Assembly: GCA_040772845.1 (NCBI GenBank)
Contig: JAXGXG010000001.1
Location: 6,076,001 to 6,140,000 of the forward strand
Direction of reading: 5' to 3'
Length of the DNA stretch: 64,000 nucleotides
Source: PWXP01 sp040772845
Lineage (GTDB): Bacteria > Planctomycetota > Planctomycetia > Pirellulales > Thermoguttaceae
Both the position numbers and the translations under genes were made by a program. The notes under the pieces are model-generated. The model saw nothing but the letters and a program-made list of their open reading frames with translations, ran no database searches and was not told where the DNA came from. Each line of letters starts with the position of its first letter. Position 1 is the stretch's first letter. Shown here piece by piece: positions 44,461-53,528 of the stretch.

Positions 44461-45816
44461 ATGCCGGAGACATTGAACTCTGAAAGCGTGTCAACGCGAC
44501 AACAACGGATAGCAGCGCTGGCGAAAAAGTCGCCGCAGATGGCGTTCACGTCGCTGAACCACTACCTCGACCTTGCGTGGCTGCGTGAGGCGTTCCGATG
44601 CACGCGTAAAGACGGAGCACCGGGCGTGGATGGGCAAACCTGGTTCGACTATGCGGAGAATCTGGAGGAGAACCTCCAGTCGCTGCTGGACCGGGCGAAA
44701 ACCGGCACGTACCGGGCGCCGCCGGTGCGCAGGAAGCATATTCCGAAAGGAACGGGCAATGAAACTCGTCCGATCGGGATTCCGACGCTGGAGGATAAGG
44801 TTCTCCAGCGAGCGGTCGTCATGATCCTGGAGGCGATCTACGAGCAGGACTTCTATGACTGTTCGTATGGCTTCCGGCCCGGACGATCGCCGCACAAAGC
44901 GTTGGACAGCCTGTGGACGCAGCTTATGCAGACGCGTGGGGGATGGGTTCTCGAAGTGGACATCCGGAAGTTCTTCGATACCCTGGATCACGGTCATTTG
45001 CGCGAGTTTCTCCAGCTACGGGTTCGCGACGGAGTGCTGTTGCGACTGATCGGAAAGTGGCTGAACGCAGGCGTGCTGGAAGACGGATGCATTACGCATC
45101 CCGACGCAGGCTCACCCCAGGGCGGTGTGATTTCACCGGTCCTTGCGAATCTATTCCTGCACTATGTGCTGGACGAATGGTTCGCACATCAGGTGCAGCC
45201 CCGCCTGAAGGGCCGAGCGTTTCTCATTCGCTACGCCGACGACTTCGTCATCGGGTTCACCCGGGAGGAAGACGCGCGGCGAGTCATGGACGTGCTTCCC
45301 AAGCGTTTCGGGAGATATGGCCTGACGCTCCACCCGACGAAGACTCGGCTGATTGCGTTCCGCAGACCGCCCCACGTGGCCCCTCCCGATGGAGAGCCGC
45401 AGGGAACTCGGCCAGGAACATTCGATCTGCTGGGCTTCACGCACTACTGGAGTCGCTCCAGAAAGGGCAACTGGGTGGTGAAGCGAAAGACGGCCGCCAG
45501 CCGACTCACGCGGGCCATCAGGACGGTGGCCCAATGGTGCCGGGCGAATCGGCATCTTCCGATCGCGGAGCAATACGCGAAACTATGCCAGAAGCTTCGC
45601 GGCCACTTCGGCTACTACGGAATCACGGGCAACAGCATCGCGCTGACCCGTTTTCGTGACGAAGTGCGTCGTGTCTGGCGGAAGTGGCTCAGCCGTCGCC
45701 GACGGAAGAACCGCCCGCCTTGGAGCTGGTTTGCCCGGCTCCAAGAGCGATATCGGTTGCCTTACGCGGTGGCCGTCCACTCGGTGTGCCGTAAGCGAAG
45801 CGAAGGTGTCACTTGA
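44461..45816 (+). CDS. ltrA: Group II intron reverse transcriptase/maturase
   Basis: A 451-residue protein; ATG 44461 has GGAGG upstream and matches the usual start of this group, though the frame is open further left. RT blocks in order: RKDGAPGVDGQTW, RRKHIPKGTGNETRPIGIP, FYDCSYGFRPGRSPHKAL, VLEVDIRKFFDTLDH, AGSPQGGVISPVLANLFLHY, and the catalytic IRYADDFVIGF. The C-terminus carries the maturase X/GIIM domain (LLGFTHYW, KLCQKLRGHFGYYGI). No HNH endonuclease follows, so it would rely on other DNA ends for priming. The gene appears intact. Confidence 0.92.
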   Translation: MPETLNSESVSTRQQRIAALAKKSPQMAFTSLNHYLDLAWLREAFRCTRKDGAPGVDGQTWFDYAENLEENLQSLLDRAKTGTYRAPPVRRKHIPKGTGNETRPIGIPTLEDKVLQRAVVMILEAIYEQDFYDCSYGFRPGRSPHKALDSLWTQLMQTRGGWVLEVDIRKFFDTLDHGHLREFLQLRVRDGVLLRLIGKWLNAGVLEDGCITHPDAGSPQGGVISPVLANLFLHYVLDEWFAHQVQPRLKGRAFLIRYADDFVIGFTREEDARRVMDVLPKRFGRYGLTLHPTKTRLIAFRRPPHVAPPDGEPQGTRPGTFDLLGFTHYWSRSRKGNWVVKRKTAASRLTRAIRTVAQWCRANRHLPIAEQYAKLCQKLRGHFGYYGITGNSIALTRFRDEVRRVWRKWLSRRRRKNRPPWSWFARLQERYRLPYAVAVHSVCRKRSEGVT

Positions 45817-45888
45817 GGAACCGTATGCGGTAATCCTGCACGTACGGGTCTGTGGGAGCCCCGGGTGAGCAATCACCCGGGGCCACCC
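45817..45888 (+). ncRNA. Group II intron domains V and VI
   Basis: Domain V: CCGTA/TACGG and TGC/GCA stems around a loop GGTAATCCT, with the two-base CG bulge, at about 45820-45850. Domain VI: CCCCGGGTGA/TCACCCGGGG with a GCAA loop, flanked by GGG/CCC with an unpaired A (branch-point candidate) at about 45853-45887. Confidence 0.7.
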
Positions 45889-45956
45889 GGCCCGATGTTC
45901 GTAGACCCCGACGTTCGCATTTGGGCTGACCACGATATCAACGAAAGGACGAGACG

Positions 45957-48428
45957 ATGCAGATGAAAACGATTCTCGCGGCGATGTTCGCACTGGCGGC
46001 GACTGGGCTTCCGGCGAAGGACAACGGCTGGAAGAAGTACGAGAAGAATCCTGTTCTGGGAAGTCCCGAGATCGGCACGTGTTTCGACGTGAACGTGATC
46101 AAAGAGGGGTCGAAGAAGTACAACATGTACTTCTCGTGGCGTCCGAGGAAGGCGATCGCGCTCGTCCGTTCGGACGACGGCGTCAACTGGTCCGAACCGG
46201 AGATCTGCCTCGAATACGACAAGACAAGCGGCTGGGAGGACAACCTTAACCGCAGTTGCACGCTCTACTGGAACGGCGAGTACCACATGTGGTTCACGGG
46301 CCAGGCGCGCGGGTACAGCAAGATCGGTTACGCGAAGTCGAAGGACGGCGTGAAGTTCACTCGTGTCACGCGCGATCCGGTGCTGATTCCGGAGTGCCCG
46401 CACGAGGGCTACAGCGTGATGAACCCGTACGTCCGCAGGGACGAGAATCGCGGCTTGTTCCGGATGTGGTACGCGAGCGGCGAGACGTACGAGCCGAACG
46501 TCCTCTGCTATGCGGAGTCGAAGGACGGCGTCAAGTGGGAGAAGTCGGTTCTCAACCCGATTTTCACGCACGGCGGCAGCAAGGCGTGGGACAAGGACCG
46601 CGTGGGCGGGTGCGAGGTGTATCCGCTCAAGGACGGCCGGTACGTGATGTTCTACATCGGATATTCGGACATCCACACGGCGCGTATCGGGGCGGCGATC
46701 TCGCCGGACGGCGTCACACAGTGGAGGCGTCTCATAGCGAATCCGCTCGTCTTCCCGACCAAGGGCGAATGGGACTCCGAGGCGACGTACAAACCTTCCG
46801 CGATGTGGGACGAAGAGAACGACTGCTGGCGGCTCTGGTACAACGGCCGTACGGGAACGCAAGAGTACATCGGCATGGCGGTCCACAAAGGGTACGACCT
46901 CGGTCCCGTCGAAGAACCGTACTGCAAGGTCCTCGGCGAGAAGCAGGTGCGCCGGTACATGGACCAGTTCTCGCTCGACGACGACGAGCTTTATCCCCAC
47001 GATATTACGAACAAGGCGGTCTATTGGTGGGCGCTGCAGAACGTGCCTCGGTTCGAGTGTCCGGACAAGGAGATCGAACGGACCTACTACTTCCGCTGGT
47101 GGACGTACCGCAAGCACTTGCGGAAGACGAAAGAGGGCAGGTGGGTGGTGACGGAGTTCCTGCCGGATGTTCCGTGGGCAGGCGCCGAGAACACGATATC
47201 GTGCCCGCTCGTGCACCACATTCGCGAGGGGCGCTGGTTGCGGGACAAGTGCTATCTGGACGATTACCTTTGTTTCATGGTGACAAAGGGCACGGTGAAC
47301 GGTCCGCGCGCCTACGCGAACGCGCCGGCGTGGAGCGCGTTCGAACGGGCCAAGGTGACCGGCGATGCGGCCTATCCGGCGGGTCTGCTCCCCGAATTCG
47401 TCAGGAACTACGAGGCGTGGGAGAAGGGCTGGAACATCAAGCGGCTGGAGTTCGATACCGGCTTCAAACTGGAACGGGGACTTTTCGACTTCATTGCCGA
47501 CCGCGAGGGGACTGAGTACGCGCTTTCGGAAGAAGGCGCTCGCCCGATGGTCAATTCCATGATGTGGGCGGAGGCGTCCGCCATCGCGGAGATCGCCCGG
47601 CAGAAAGGCGATGCCGCGCTTGCCAGGCGTTTTGCAGAAAAGGCGGCGGCGCTCGAGAAGAACATCAAGGACAAGCTTTGGAACAAGGACGCGGCCTTCT
47701 TCACCACGTTCTCTGCGAACGGGACGTCTGACGCGGTGTGCGAACTGCACGGCTATGCGCCGTTCTACTTCAGGATGCCGCTCGAAGGGTATGGCGCAGC
47801 GTGGAAGCCGCTCATGGATGAGAAGGGTTTCTACGCGCCGAAGGGCCTCGTCTTCCCTCGACGCGACACGCCCGGATTCACCGTCGAGATCGACTACAAG
47901 AAACACGAATGCCTGTGGAACGGTCCGAGCTGGCCTTACGCGACGAGCATTGCGCTCACGGCGCTCTACGAAACACTGCAAAGCGGCGCAGACATCCCGG
48001 CAACGCGCGCGGACTTCGCGAAGCTCGTCAAGCAGTACGCCGCCCAGCACGTCCTCGTGCGCGCGGACGGGAAGACAGTCCCGTGGATCGACGAGAACCT
48101 CCATCCGTTCACGGGCGAATGGCTCGCACGAAAGATCATGATCGAACAGGATCGTTCCGGGTTCAAGAAGCAGCGGTTCCCGGAACGCGGCAAGGACTAC
48201 AACCACTCCACGTTCTGCGATCTCGTGATCGGGGGCCTCTGCGGTCTCAAGCCGCAAAAGGACGGCACGCTCAAGGTCGAGCCGCTCGCGCCGGCCGAAT
48301 GGGACTGGTGGTGTGTCGACGGCGTTCGCTACCACGGACGCGACGTCACCGTCCTCTTCGACCGTGATGGCACGCATTACGGCAAAGGCACGGGGCTCGT
48401 GGTTCTCGACGCAGGAAACGGACGATAA
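45957..48428 (+). CDS. Secreted beta-propeller plus (alpha/alpha)6 glycosidase fusion
   Basis: An 823-residue protein with a short signal peptide (ILAAMFALAATGLPAK). Residues about 25-310 form a five-bladed propeller of the GH43/GH32/GH130 type (YNMYFSWRPRKAIALVRSDD, HMWFTGQARGYSKIGYAKS, GLFRMWYASGETYEP, DCWRLWYNGRTGTQEY). Residues about 330-823 match the MGH1-like/GH63-type (alpha/alpha)6 barrel (MMWAEASAIAEIARQKGDAA, LWNGPSWPYATSIALTAL, KDYNHSTFCDLVIGGLCGLK). The fusion joins two glycan-cleaving folds. Its Lys/Tyr-rich composition differs from its neighbours and it adjoins the group II intron, which hints at transfer. Catalytic acids were not assigned. Confidence 0.78.
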   Translation: MQMKTILAAMFALAATGLPAKDNGWKKYEKNPVLGSPEIGTCFDVNVIKEGSKKYNMYFSWRPRKAIALVRSDDGVNWSEPEICLEYDKTSGWEDNLNRSCTLYWNGEYHMWFTGQARGYSKIGYAKSKDGVKFTRVTRDPVLIPECPHEGYSVMNPYVRRDENRGLFRMWYASGETYEPNVLCYAESKDGVKWEKSVLNPIFTHGGSKAWDKDRVGGCEVYPLKDGRYVMFYIGYSDIHTARIGAAISPDGVTQWRRLIANPLVFPTKGEWDSEATYKPSAMWDEENDCWRLWYNGRTGTQEYIGMAVHKGYDLGPVEEPYCKVLGEKQVRRYMDQFSLDDDELYPHDITNKAVYWWALQNVPRFECPDKEIERTYYFRWWTYRKHLRKTKEGRWVVTEFLPDVPWAGAENTISCPLVHHIREGRWLRDKCYLDDYLCFMVTKGTVNGPRAYANAPAWSAFERAKVTGDAAYPAGLLPEFVRNYEAWEKGWNIKRLEFDTGFKLERGLFDFIADREGTEYALSEEGARPMVNSMMWAEASAIAEIARQKGDAALARRFAEKAAALEKNIKDKLWNKDAAFFTTFSANGTSDAVCELHGYAPFYFRMPLEGYGAAWKPLMDEKGFYAPKGLVFPRRDTPGFTVEIDYKKHECLWNGPSWPYATSIALTALYETLQSGADIPATRADFAKLVKQYAAQHVLVRADGKTVPWIDENLHPFTGEWLARKIMIEQDRSGFKKQRFPERGKDYNHSTFCDLVIGGLCGLKPQKDGTLKVEPLAPAEWDWWCVDGVRYHGRDVTVLFDRDGTHYGKGTGLVVLDAGNGR

Positions 48429-48567
48429 GAATGGCGTCCGCAACGGAGTGTGCAAAGCGCACCGGGCCAGGCGCCCGTGAACAGGGATGGCAGAAGGTGT
48501 TGCGACGTATCCCTGTGATGGGGACGCGCTCCTCGAATTCCCGTCAAAGCGGGCGAACTCCCTTTTG

Positions 48568-51500
48568 CTAGGCAACGCGACGGGGTTCCCTCGCCTGATC
48601 GAGATGGCCTTGGTCGGCGTGTGACCGCTCCACGGCTGTGAGGTCGCGATCGAGCACACTCAGCGCCGAATCGATCGAACGGACATGGATGTCGTGCTGC
48701 GGGAATGCAATTTCAACGCCTGCTTCGCGAAACCTCCGATCGACGGCCATGTGCATATCGTGGATGACGGCGAGCCGATTTTCCAAATCGGGCAGGTAAC
48801 ATCGCAGCACGAACTTCAGGGAACTATCTGCGAACTCTTCGAAGGTGACGCGGGGTTCCGGCTCGGCGAGTACACGGGGATGCTCCGCGGCCACCTGCAA
48901 CAGGAGTTGGGTTGCCAATTCCGTATCGGAGCCGTAGGCAATTCCGACCTGGATGACCAGGCGGTTGACCTGATCGCTCAGGGTCCAGTTCAGAAGTCGG
49001 CCGGTAATGAACTCTTTGTTCGGGACGATATACTCTTTGCGGTCCCAGTTGGTGATGGTGGTCGCCCTCATGCGAATTTGGGAGATCACGCCGGTGACGT
49101 CCCCTACGGTCACCACGTCGCCCACGCGAACGGGCCGCTCGAACAGGATGATCAGACCGGAGACAAAATTGGCGAAGATCTCCTGCAAGCCGAATCCCAG
49201 GCCAACGCTGACCGCGGCAATGAGCCACTGCACCTTGACCCACGCCAGCCCGAGCGATTGGCACCCCACCACGGCGCCGACGACAATAATCACGTATCGT
49301 GAAACGGCGCCTATTGTGTACCGCAAACCTGCATCGATCGGCAGGCGATGCAGCAGGAGCATTTCCAGCAGGCCCGGCAGGTTCTTTGCCGCGATGAGTG
49401 TGGTTGCGAAGATCAGCAATGCAAGTCCCAGGTCGAAGAGGGTGGTGGCTCGGGTCGCTTCGATCGCGTGCCACAGTTCGACCCGATGGAGGAAGCCCAG
49501 AGCCGGCAGCACGTCAATCCAAATCAACCAGCAAGCGAGCACGCCGGTCATGGCGAGCACATACTCGACCATGTGGCGTGTTTGCATATTGATGGTGGCG
49601 AGGTCGGCTTGCGGTTCCGGAATGGTGGGAATTGGCGAGACGACGCCCGATTCGTTACCGGCCGTCTCATCGGCCTGGCTGGCCGCTCGACGCTTGTAGG
49701 CCTGTTCCATGGCCAGCTTGCGCCGCCGGACCAGGACCCACCGCAGCAGGAAGCTTCTGAGCAGGATCAGTCCCAGAAGCGTATATGCCGTGGCGATCAT
49801 GCGTTCGGCAAGCTGTTGTGCGGTGTAGTAGTAACCCATGGCAGCCAGGATGGCCAGCACCGATGGGAGGGCAATGGCCGCCGGGTACCAGAGGGGCCGC
49901 AAGCGAAGGAGCCATTCCCCTTGTCCGGCCGCCACGATATGCCGATGCACGCCGCCTGCTGTTCGCAGCGACCGCCATACGAACAGCGAACAAGCCGTCA
50001 TCACGGCGATGAAACCGAAGCGGCCCAGCGCGGCGGCGACGCGTTCATGCTCCTGGACGTTCATCGCGACCGTTGCGAAGACCAGGGGGAGCAGCACAAC
50101 CATGGACCAACGGCATTGGCGCCGCAGGATATACAGGGAAGTGGTTGGCCAGTCGAAGTGGGCATCGAACAGCCCGTTCTCACGAAGCATCTGCCGCAGC
50201 AGCTCGAGTACCAGGTAGACCCCGGCGGCAGACGAGAGTCCGGACGAAACGGCTTCGATGAACTCGGATTCACCGGCATTCGCGCCGAGTCGCCAGGCAA
50301 GAAACGTAATCAGGCCGGGGCCGGCGGCCGCGGAGAGCACGGTCAGTACCACTGCCTGCAGCGTGGGCGCGATGCGGCAGCAGATCGAGCGCGACGCTTC
50401 GTCGCCAAGCTCGGAAAGGCGGGTTCCCATCCGCCGGCGCCAGAAGAACAGTGCGGCGAATATGACGAGTGCACTTCCGAACCATGCTGGAGCTTTCCAG
50501 GCGTCGGTTACCAGGGCGCGGCCCAGTTCCAGCCAGTTGCCGGGGCGGAAGAACCAGGCGAAGCCTTGTCCGAGATTACGGAAGTCCTGCCCACCGATGG
50601 CCGTCGTACTTCGGATCCAGAGTACCCGCTCGTTGATATACGCGGAATACGCTTCGATTCGGTCGGCCAATTGACGTTCGGCGTTGTCCAGATCGACCAG
50701 GCGATCGAAGTAGCCGTTCGCGTCGAGGATCAACGCGTCGAGATAGTCTCGCTCGGATCGGAGGAACCCTTCAACCGACGTCTTCAGTTCCGAGGGATCG
50801 GCCTGCCGCCAGTCGCGGCCGACGGCTAGCAGCTCCTGCTCTACTTGCACGTCCAGATTCGCCAGTTCCGAGCGCCGGTCTTTCAACTGGAGCAATTCGA
50901 GCTGGCAGTCGCGAATGGTCTCCTGGCGAGCTGCGATACGTTGCCAGTACTGGCCGGCGCTGGGTAACGAGTCTCGCTGATTGCGCAGAAGCAGGCCGAT
51001 TGCGTTGGTGAGGCCGACACAATCGACCTTTTCCTGCATGCGCTCGAACTGGCCTTGCAAAGTAGCCAACTGCACGTCGGTTTCGTCGAGGTCCCGCGCT
51101 GTGTTCGCGATCAGTTGGGCCAGTTCTTTGCGGCGTTCGGTCCAGCGGGCATTGGCTTGGGCCAACTGTTCCACGGCGGGGTGAGCCTGGTCGGCTTCCT
51201 GGCGCGCGCGGCGCAGTTGGGTTTCGGTTTCACGATAGCGACGGCGGGTTACCTGGTTGCGCCACTGCAGAACAACCTGCTCCAAGTGGGCGGCGCGTCG
51301 AACCGCCAGATCGCGGCGCAGCGAAAGCAGTTCTGTCCGCACCTCGTAGGCTCGCAACTCGCGTTCGTAGGAAGCCAGTTCTTGTTCCAAGGCTTGCTGC
51401 CGCGCGAGGAGCCTGACACGGCGGGCGGCCGTCAGGATTGCCGGTTCGTTGAGCGGTGGCGCCTGCAACTGCCGCAGCGTATCGGCAAGAAGTTCCTGGG

Positions 51501-52065
51501 CCGTGGTCGCGGATTTCGGGACTTCCACGCGGCGGTTGGCGCGACGTCGTATTTCAGACTCCAGTTCGGCCAGCGTCGCCTTCTGTTGCGCCAGCTCGGT
51601 CTCCTTTGCCGAGAGCGATTGCTCCAATTCAGGCAAACCGGCATTTGGAATGGCAACGTCGGCCGGGTCGGGCACTGCAGCCAGGTCGGTTCGGGTCTGG
51701 GCCAATTCCTGGGGGGCGATGGCGATCATCCGGCTGAATTGCTCGACCTTGGCTCGCCACGTCTCGGCCGTTTCAAGGTCCTCGGCCGCCTGCCCGTACG
51801 CTTCACTGACCTTGGCCTTGGACACGTCGTCCAGGTCGGGCGATTCCTCGGCCTGCTTGAGTGCAGTTTGAATCGATTCCGGGGTGGGGCATTCTTGCGG
51901 AATCGTTTCACCGGCCGTCTGGGCCCGGGCATGCAACGCTAGCAGCGTTAGCAGCACCATCGAGACAACCGCTGTCGCGATCCGGTTGCCGGCGGCCACC
52001 GGGGGGTGAAGTACGGCCGGCTGGCTGTTCCGCTGGGCGCGCCGCGTTCGATCGATTCCAGGCAT
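48568..52065 (-). CDS. Large MscS-family mechanosensitive channel
   Basis: A 1165-residue protein of the MscK/MscM size class. ATG 52065 has CGGAAAG upstream and starts a signal sequence (TAVVSMVLLTLLALHARAQ); the frame runs further up without support. A long periplasmic coiled coil (about 30-490, Glu/Arg/Gln-rich) is followed by about 11 membrane helices, the pore helix and MscS beta domain (VGLGFGLQEIFANFVSGLII, LFERPVRVGDVVTVGDVTG, NWDRKEYIVPNKEFITGRL) and the C-terminal cage (VEIAFPQHDIHVRS). It releases solutes on hypo-osmotic shock. Downstream 48429-48567 holds no gene. Confidence 0.92.
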   Translation of the reverse strand: MPGIDRTRRAQRNSQPAVLHPPVAAGNRIATAVVSMVLLTLLALHARAQTAGETIPQECPTPESIQTALKQAEESPDLDDVSKAKVSEAYGQAAEDLETAETWRAKVEQFSRMIAIAPQELAQTRTDLAAVPDPADVAIPNAGLPELEQSLSAKETELAQQKATLAELESEIRRRANRRVEVPKSATTAQELLADTLRQLQAPPLNEPAILTAARRVRLLARQQALEQELASYERELRAYEVRTELLSLRRDLAVRRAAHLEQVVLQWRNQVTRRRYRETETQLRRARQEADQAHPAVEQLAQANARWTERRKELAQLIANTARDLDETDVQLATLQGQFERMQEKVDCVGLTNAIGLLLRNQRDSLPSAGQYWQRIAARQETIRDCQLELLQLKDRRSELANLDVQVEQELLAVGRDWRQADPSELKTSVEGFLRSERDYLDALILDANGYFDRLVDLDNAERQLADRIEAYSAYINERVLWIRSTTAIGGQDFRNLGQGFAWFFRPGNWLELGRALVTDAWKAPAWFGSALVIFAALFFWRRRMGTRLSELGDEASRSICCRIAPTLQAVVLTVLSAAAGPGLITFLAWRLGANAGESEFIEAVSSGLSSAAGVYLVLELLRQMLRENGLFDAHFDWPTTSLYILRRQCRWSMVVLLPLVFATVAMNVQEHERVAAALGRFGFIAVMTACSLFVWRSLRTAGGVHRHIVAAGQGEWLLRLRPLWYPAAIALPSVLAILAAMGYYYTAQQLAERMIATAYTLLGLILLRSFLLRWVLVRRRKLAMEQAYKRRAASQADETAGNESGVVSPIPTIPEPQADLATINMQTRHMVEYVLAMTGVLACWLIWIDVLPALGFLHRVELWHAIEATRATTLFDLGLALLIFATTLIAAKNLPGLLEMLLLHRLPIDAGLRYTIGAVSRYVIIVVGAVVGCQSLGLAWVKVQWLIAAVSVGLGFGLQEIFANFVSGLIILFERPVRVGDVVTVGDVTGVISQIRMRATTITNWDRKEYIVPNKEFITGRLLNWTLSDQVNRLVIQVGIAYGSDTELATQLLLQVAAEHPRVLAEPEPRVTFEEFADSSLKFVLRCYLPDLENRLAVIHDMHMAVDRRFREAGVEIAFPQHDIHVRSIDSALSVLDRDLTAVERSHADQGHLDQAREPRRVA

Positions 52066-52527
52066 AGCTTTCCGCGCAGATGTGGACTGCAAGACAGACA
52101 CGTCTTGCCGAGCAAAGACGCTGTAGTTCGGCCCGGCGACTGCCGGCACGCATTCAGGAAGGCTTATACCGGGAACTGCGTTTTCGGACAAGATCAGCGG
52201 CGGCAACCTGACGGGTACGGGACGGGTATCCTGCACGGCACGGAATGAGGGGCTTGGCAGGCAGGGGCGGTTCCACGGCGCATCGGCCGGCGGAGACTGT
52301 CCCGCTTTGGCGGTGATACGAGGTGTTGCAACGGTGATGCGAGGTGTTGCAAACGAGGGCCACCGGCCGGCCTGCTCGGTTCACCAACGCTGAATTCAGT
52401 GCTTTCTTTCGCTGCCATCAGGTCGGACGGTCTCGGTAGCTTGACCCCCGTCGCTGGTTCGTACACACTGGATGCATTGGGGGATATGTTGGATACCCGG
52501 TCGAAGCCATGGTGAGGAGCCAAAGAT
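52066..52527. other. Intergenic region between the channel and ThuA genes
   Basis: 462 bp of divergent spacer. It holds the 21-bp tandem repeat (separate entry). No supported coding sequence, no clear -10/-35 pair. Confidence 0.4.
52311..52352. repeat. Tandem 21-bp direct repeat
   Basis: CGGTGATACGAGGTGTTGCA(A) at 52311-52331 is followed directly by the same 21 bases with one change (A to G) at 52332-52352. Two head-to-tail copies in the divergent spacer could be a regulator site. Confidence 0.7.
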
Positions 52528-53424
52528 ATGACAAGGTTGAACCGAAGAACGGGATACGTATGCCTGGCAGTGGCAATTGTCGGGATGTTTGCGGTATTCA
52601 CCTCCGCCGGTGTGGCCAAGGAGGGCGGTCCGCAGATTCTGGTGATTGCCGGACCTTCCACGCATCCGCCGGGCACCCACGAGGTGGCCGCCGGGGCACG
52701 GCTGCTCGAGTATTGTCTGGAACATGCCGAGGGTGTGGGGCCGATCCGGGCGGAGGTTCTTTTCAGTTGGCCTGCGGACAAGACGCTGCTCGATTCTACC
52801 GCCAGCGTCGTGTTCATCGGCGATATCTTCCCGCCCGAGTTCATGGACCGGCCCGACCAGATCAAGAAGGAACTTGGGGCCATGATGGACCGCGGGTGCG
52901 GACTGGTCTGCATCCACTACGCCACGGGGCTCCGTGCTCAACACGTGGGCGAAGACGGGTCGCATCCGCTGCTCGGCTGGCTGGGCGGCTACTTCGCCAC
53001 CGGGTGCAAGCACCATCGGTCCGTGGCGAGGGTGGTTACGGCCACAATCGAGCCGGAGCAGCAGCCGCATCCCGTACTGCGTGGCTGGCAGGCGTTCACT
53101 TTCGACGACGAACCCTACTGGAACAACTACTTCGGCAAGGACGGGATGGCGAAGAACGTGCGGTCACTCGCCTATACCATGCTTCCGCCCGATGAGCCCA
53201 GCAAACAGACCGTTGCCTGGTGCGTCCAGCGGGCTGATAGTGGCCGTGGCGTGGGCATTGTCATGCCCCACTACTTCCGCAACTGGAAGGTCGGTCCTCT
53301 ACGCACGCTGGTGCTCAACGCCATCTGCTGGACCGCGAAGCTCGACATTCCCGCCGGCGGCGTGCAGGCATCGCTCCCCGATCTTTCCACCTTCGAGTCC
53401 GGCTCGGTGGAACCCCCTCGGTGA
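52528..53424 (+). CDS. Secreted ThuA-like protein
   Basis: A 298-residue protein with a signal peptide (YVCLAVAIVGMFAVFTSAGVA). The ThuA (trehalose-utilisation-like) class-I glutamine-amidotransferase fold is seen in ILVIAGPSTHPPGTHEVAAG, GCGLVCIHYATGL, LLGWLGGYFATGCKHHRSVA, HPVLRGWQAFTFDDEPYW and GRGVGIVMPHYFRNW. The family lacks a proven reaction and is very common beside planctomycete sugar genes. GGAG precedes the ATG. Confidence 0.87.
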   Translation: MTRLNRRTGYVCLAVAIVGMFAVFTSAGVAKEGGPQILVIAGPSTHPPGTHEVAAGARLLEYCLEHAEGVGPIRAEVLFSWPADKTLLDSTASVVFIGDIFPPEFMDRPDQIKKELGAMMDRGCGLVCIHYATGLRAQHVGEDGSHPLLGWLGGYFATGCKHHRSVARVVTATIEPEQQPHPVLRGWQAFTFDDEPYWNNYFGKDGMAKNVRSLAYTMLPPDEPSKQTVAWCVQRADSGRGVGIVMPHYFRNWKVGPLRTLVLNAICWTAKLDIPAGGVQASLPDLSTFESGSVEPPR

Positions 53425-53528
53425 ACGGCGTGCCGCCGGGGGTTGATGGAACGGAGCGGGGGTGGTATTCTTCGGGCTGGTCGTACGAGTTGATGTCTTC
53501 TAGCCGTCCCGAAGGAAAGGCGCGCGCC

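Larger units (their letters stand above)
43849..45896 (+). mobile_element. Group II intron with reverse transcriptase
   Basis: A retroelement of about 2 kb. It starts at a GTGTAG resembling the group II GUGYG boundary (5' limit uncertain by tens of bases), followed by about 600 bp of hairpin-rich domain I-IV RNA, the RT gene in domain IV, and recognisable domains V and VI at the 3' end. The 3' boundary is near CCCGAT around 45895. It sits between a PEP-CTERM gene and a glycosidase gene. The exon it interrupts, if any, was not identified. Confidence 0.75.

Noticed and set aside
45900..45956. Short frame MFVDPDVRIWADHD after the intron as part of a gene
   Set aside because: Too short to assign and the upstream exon was not found; kept only as a note under the intron finding.
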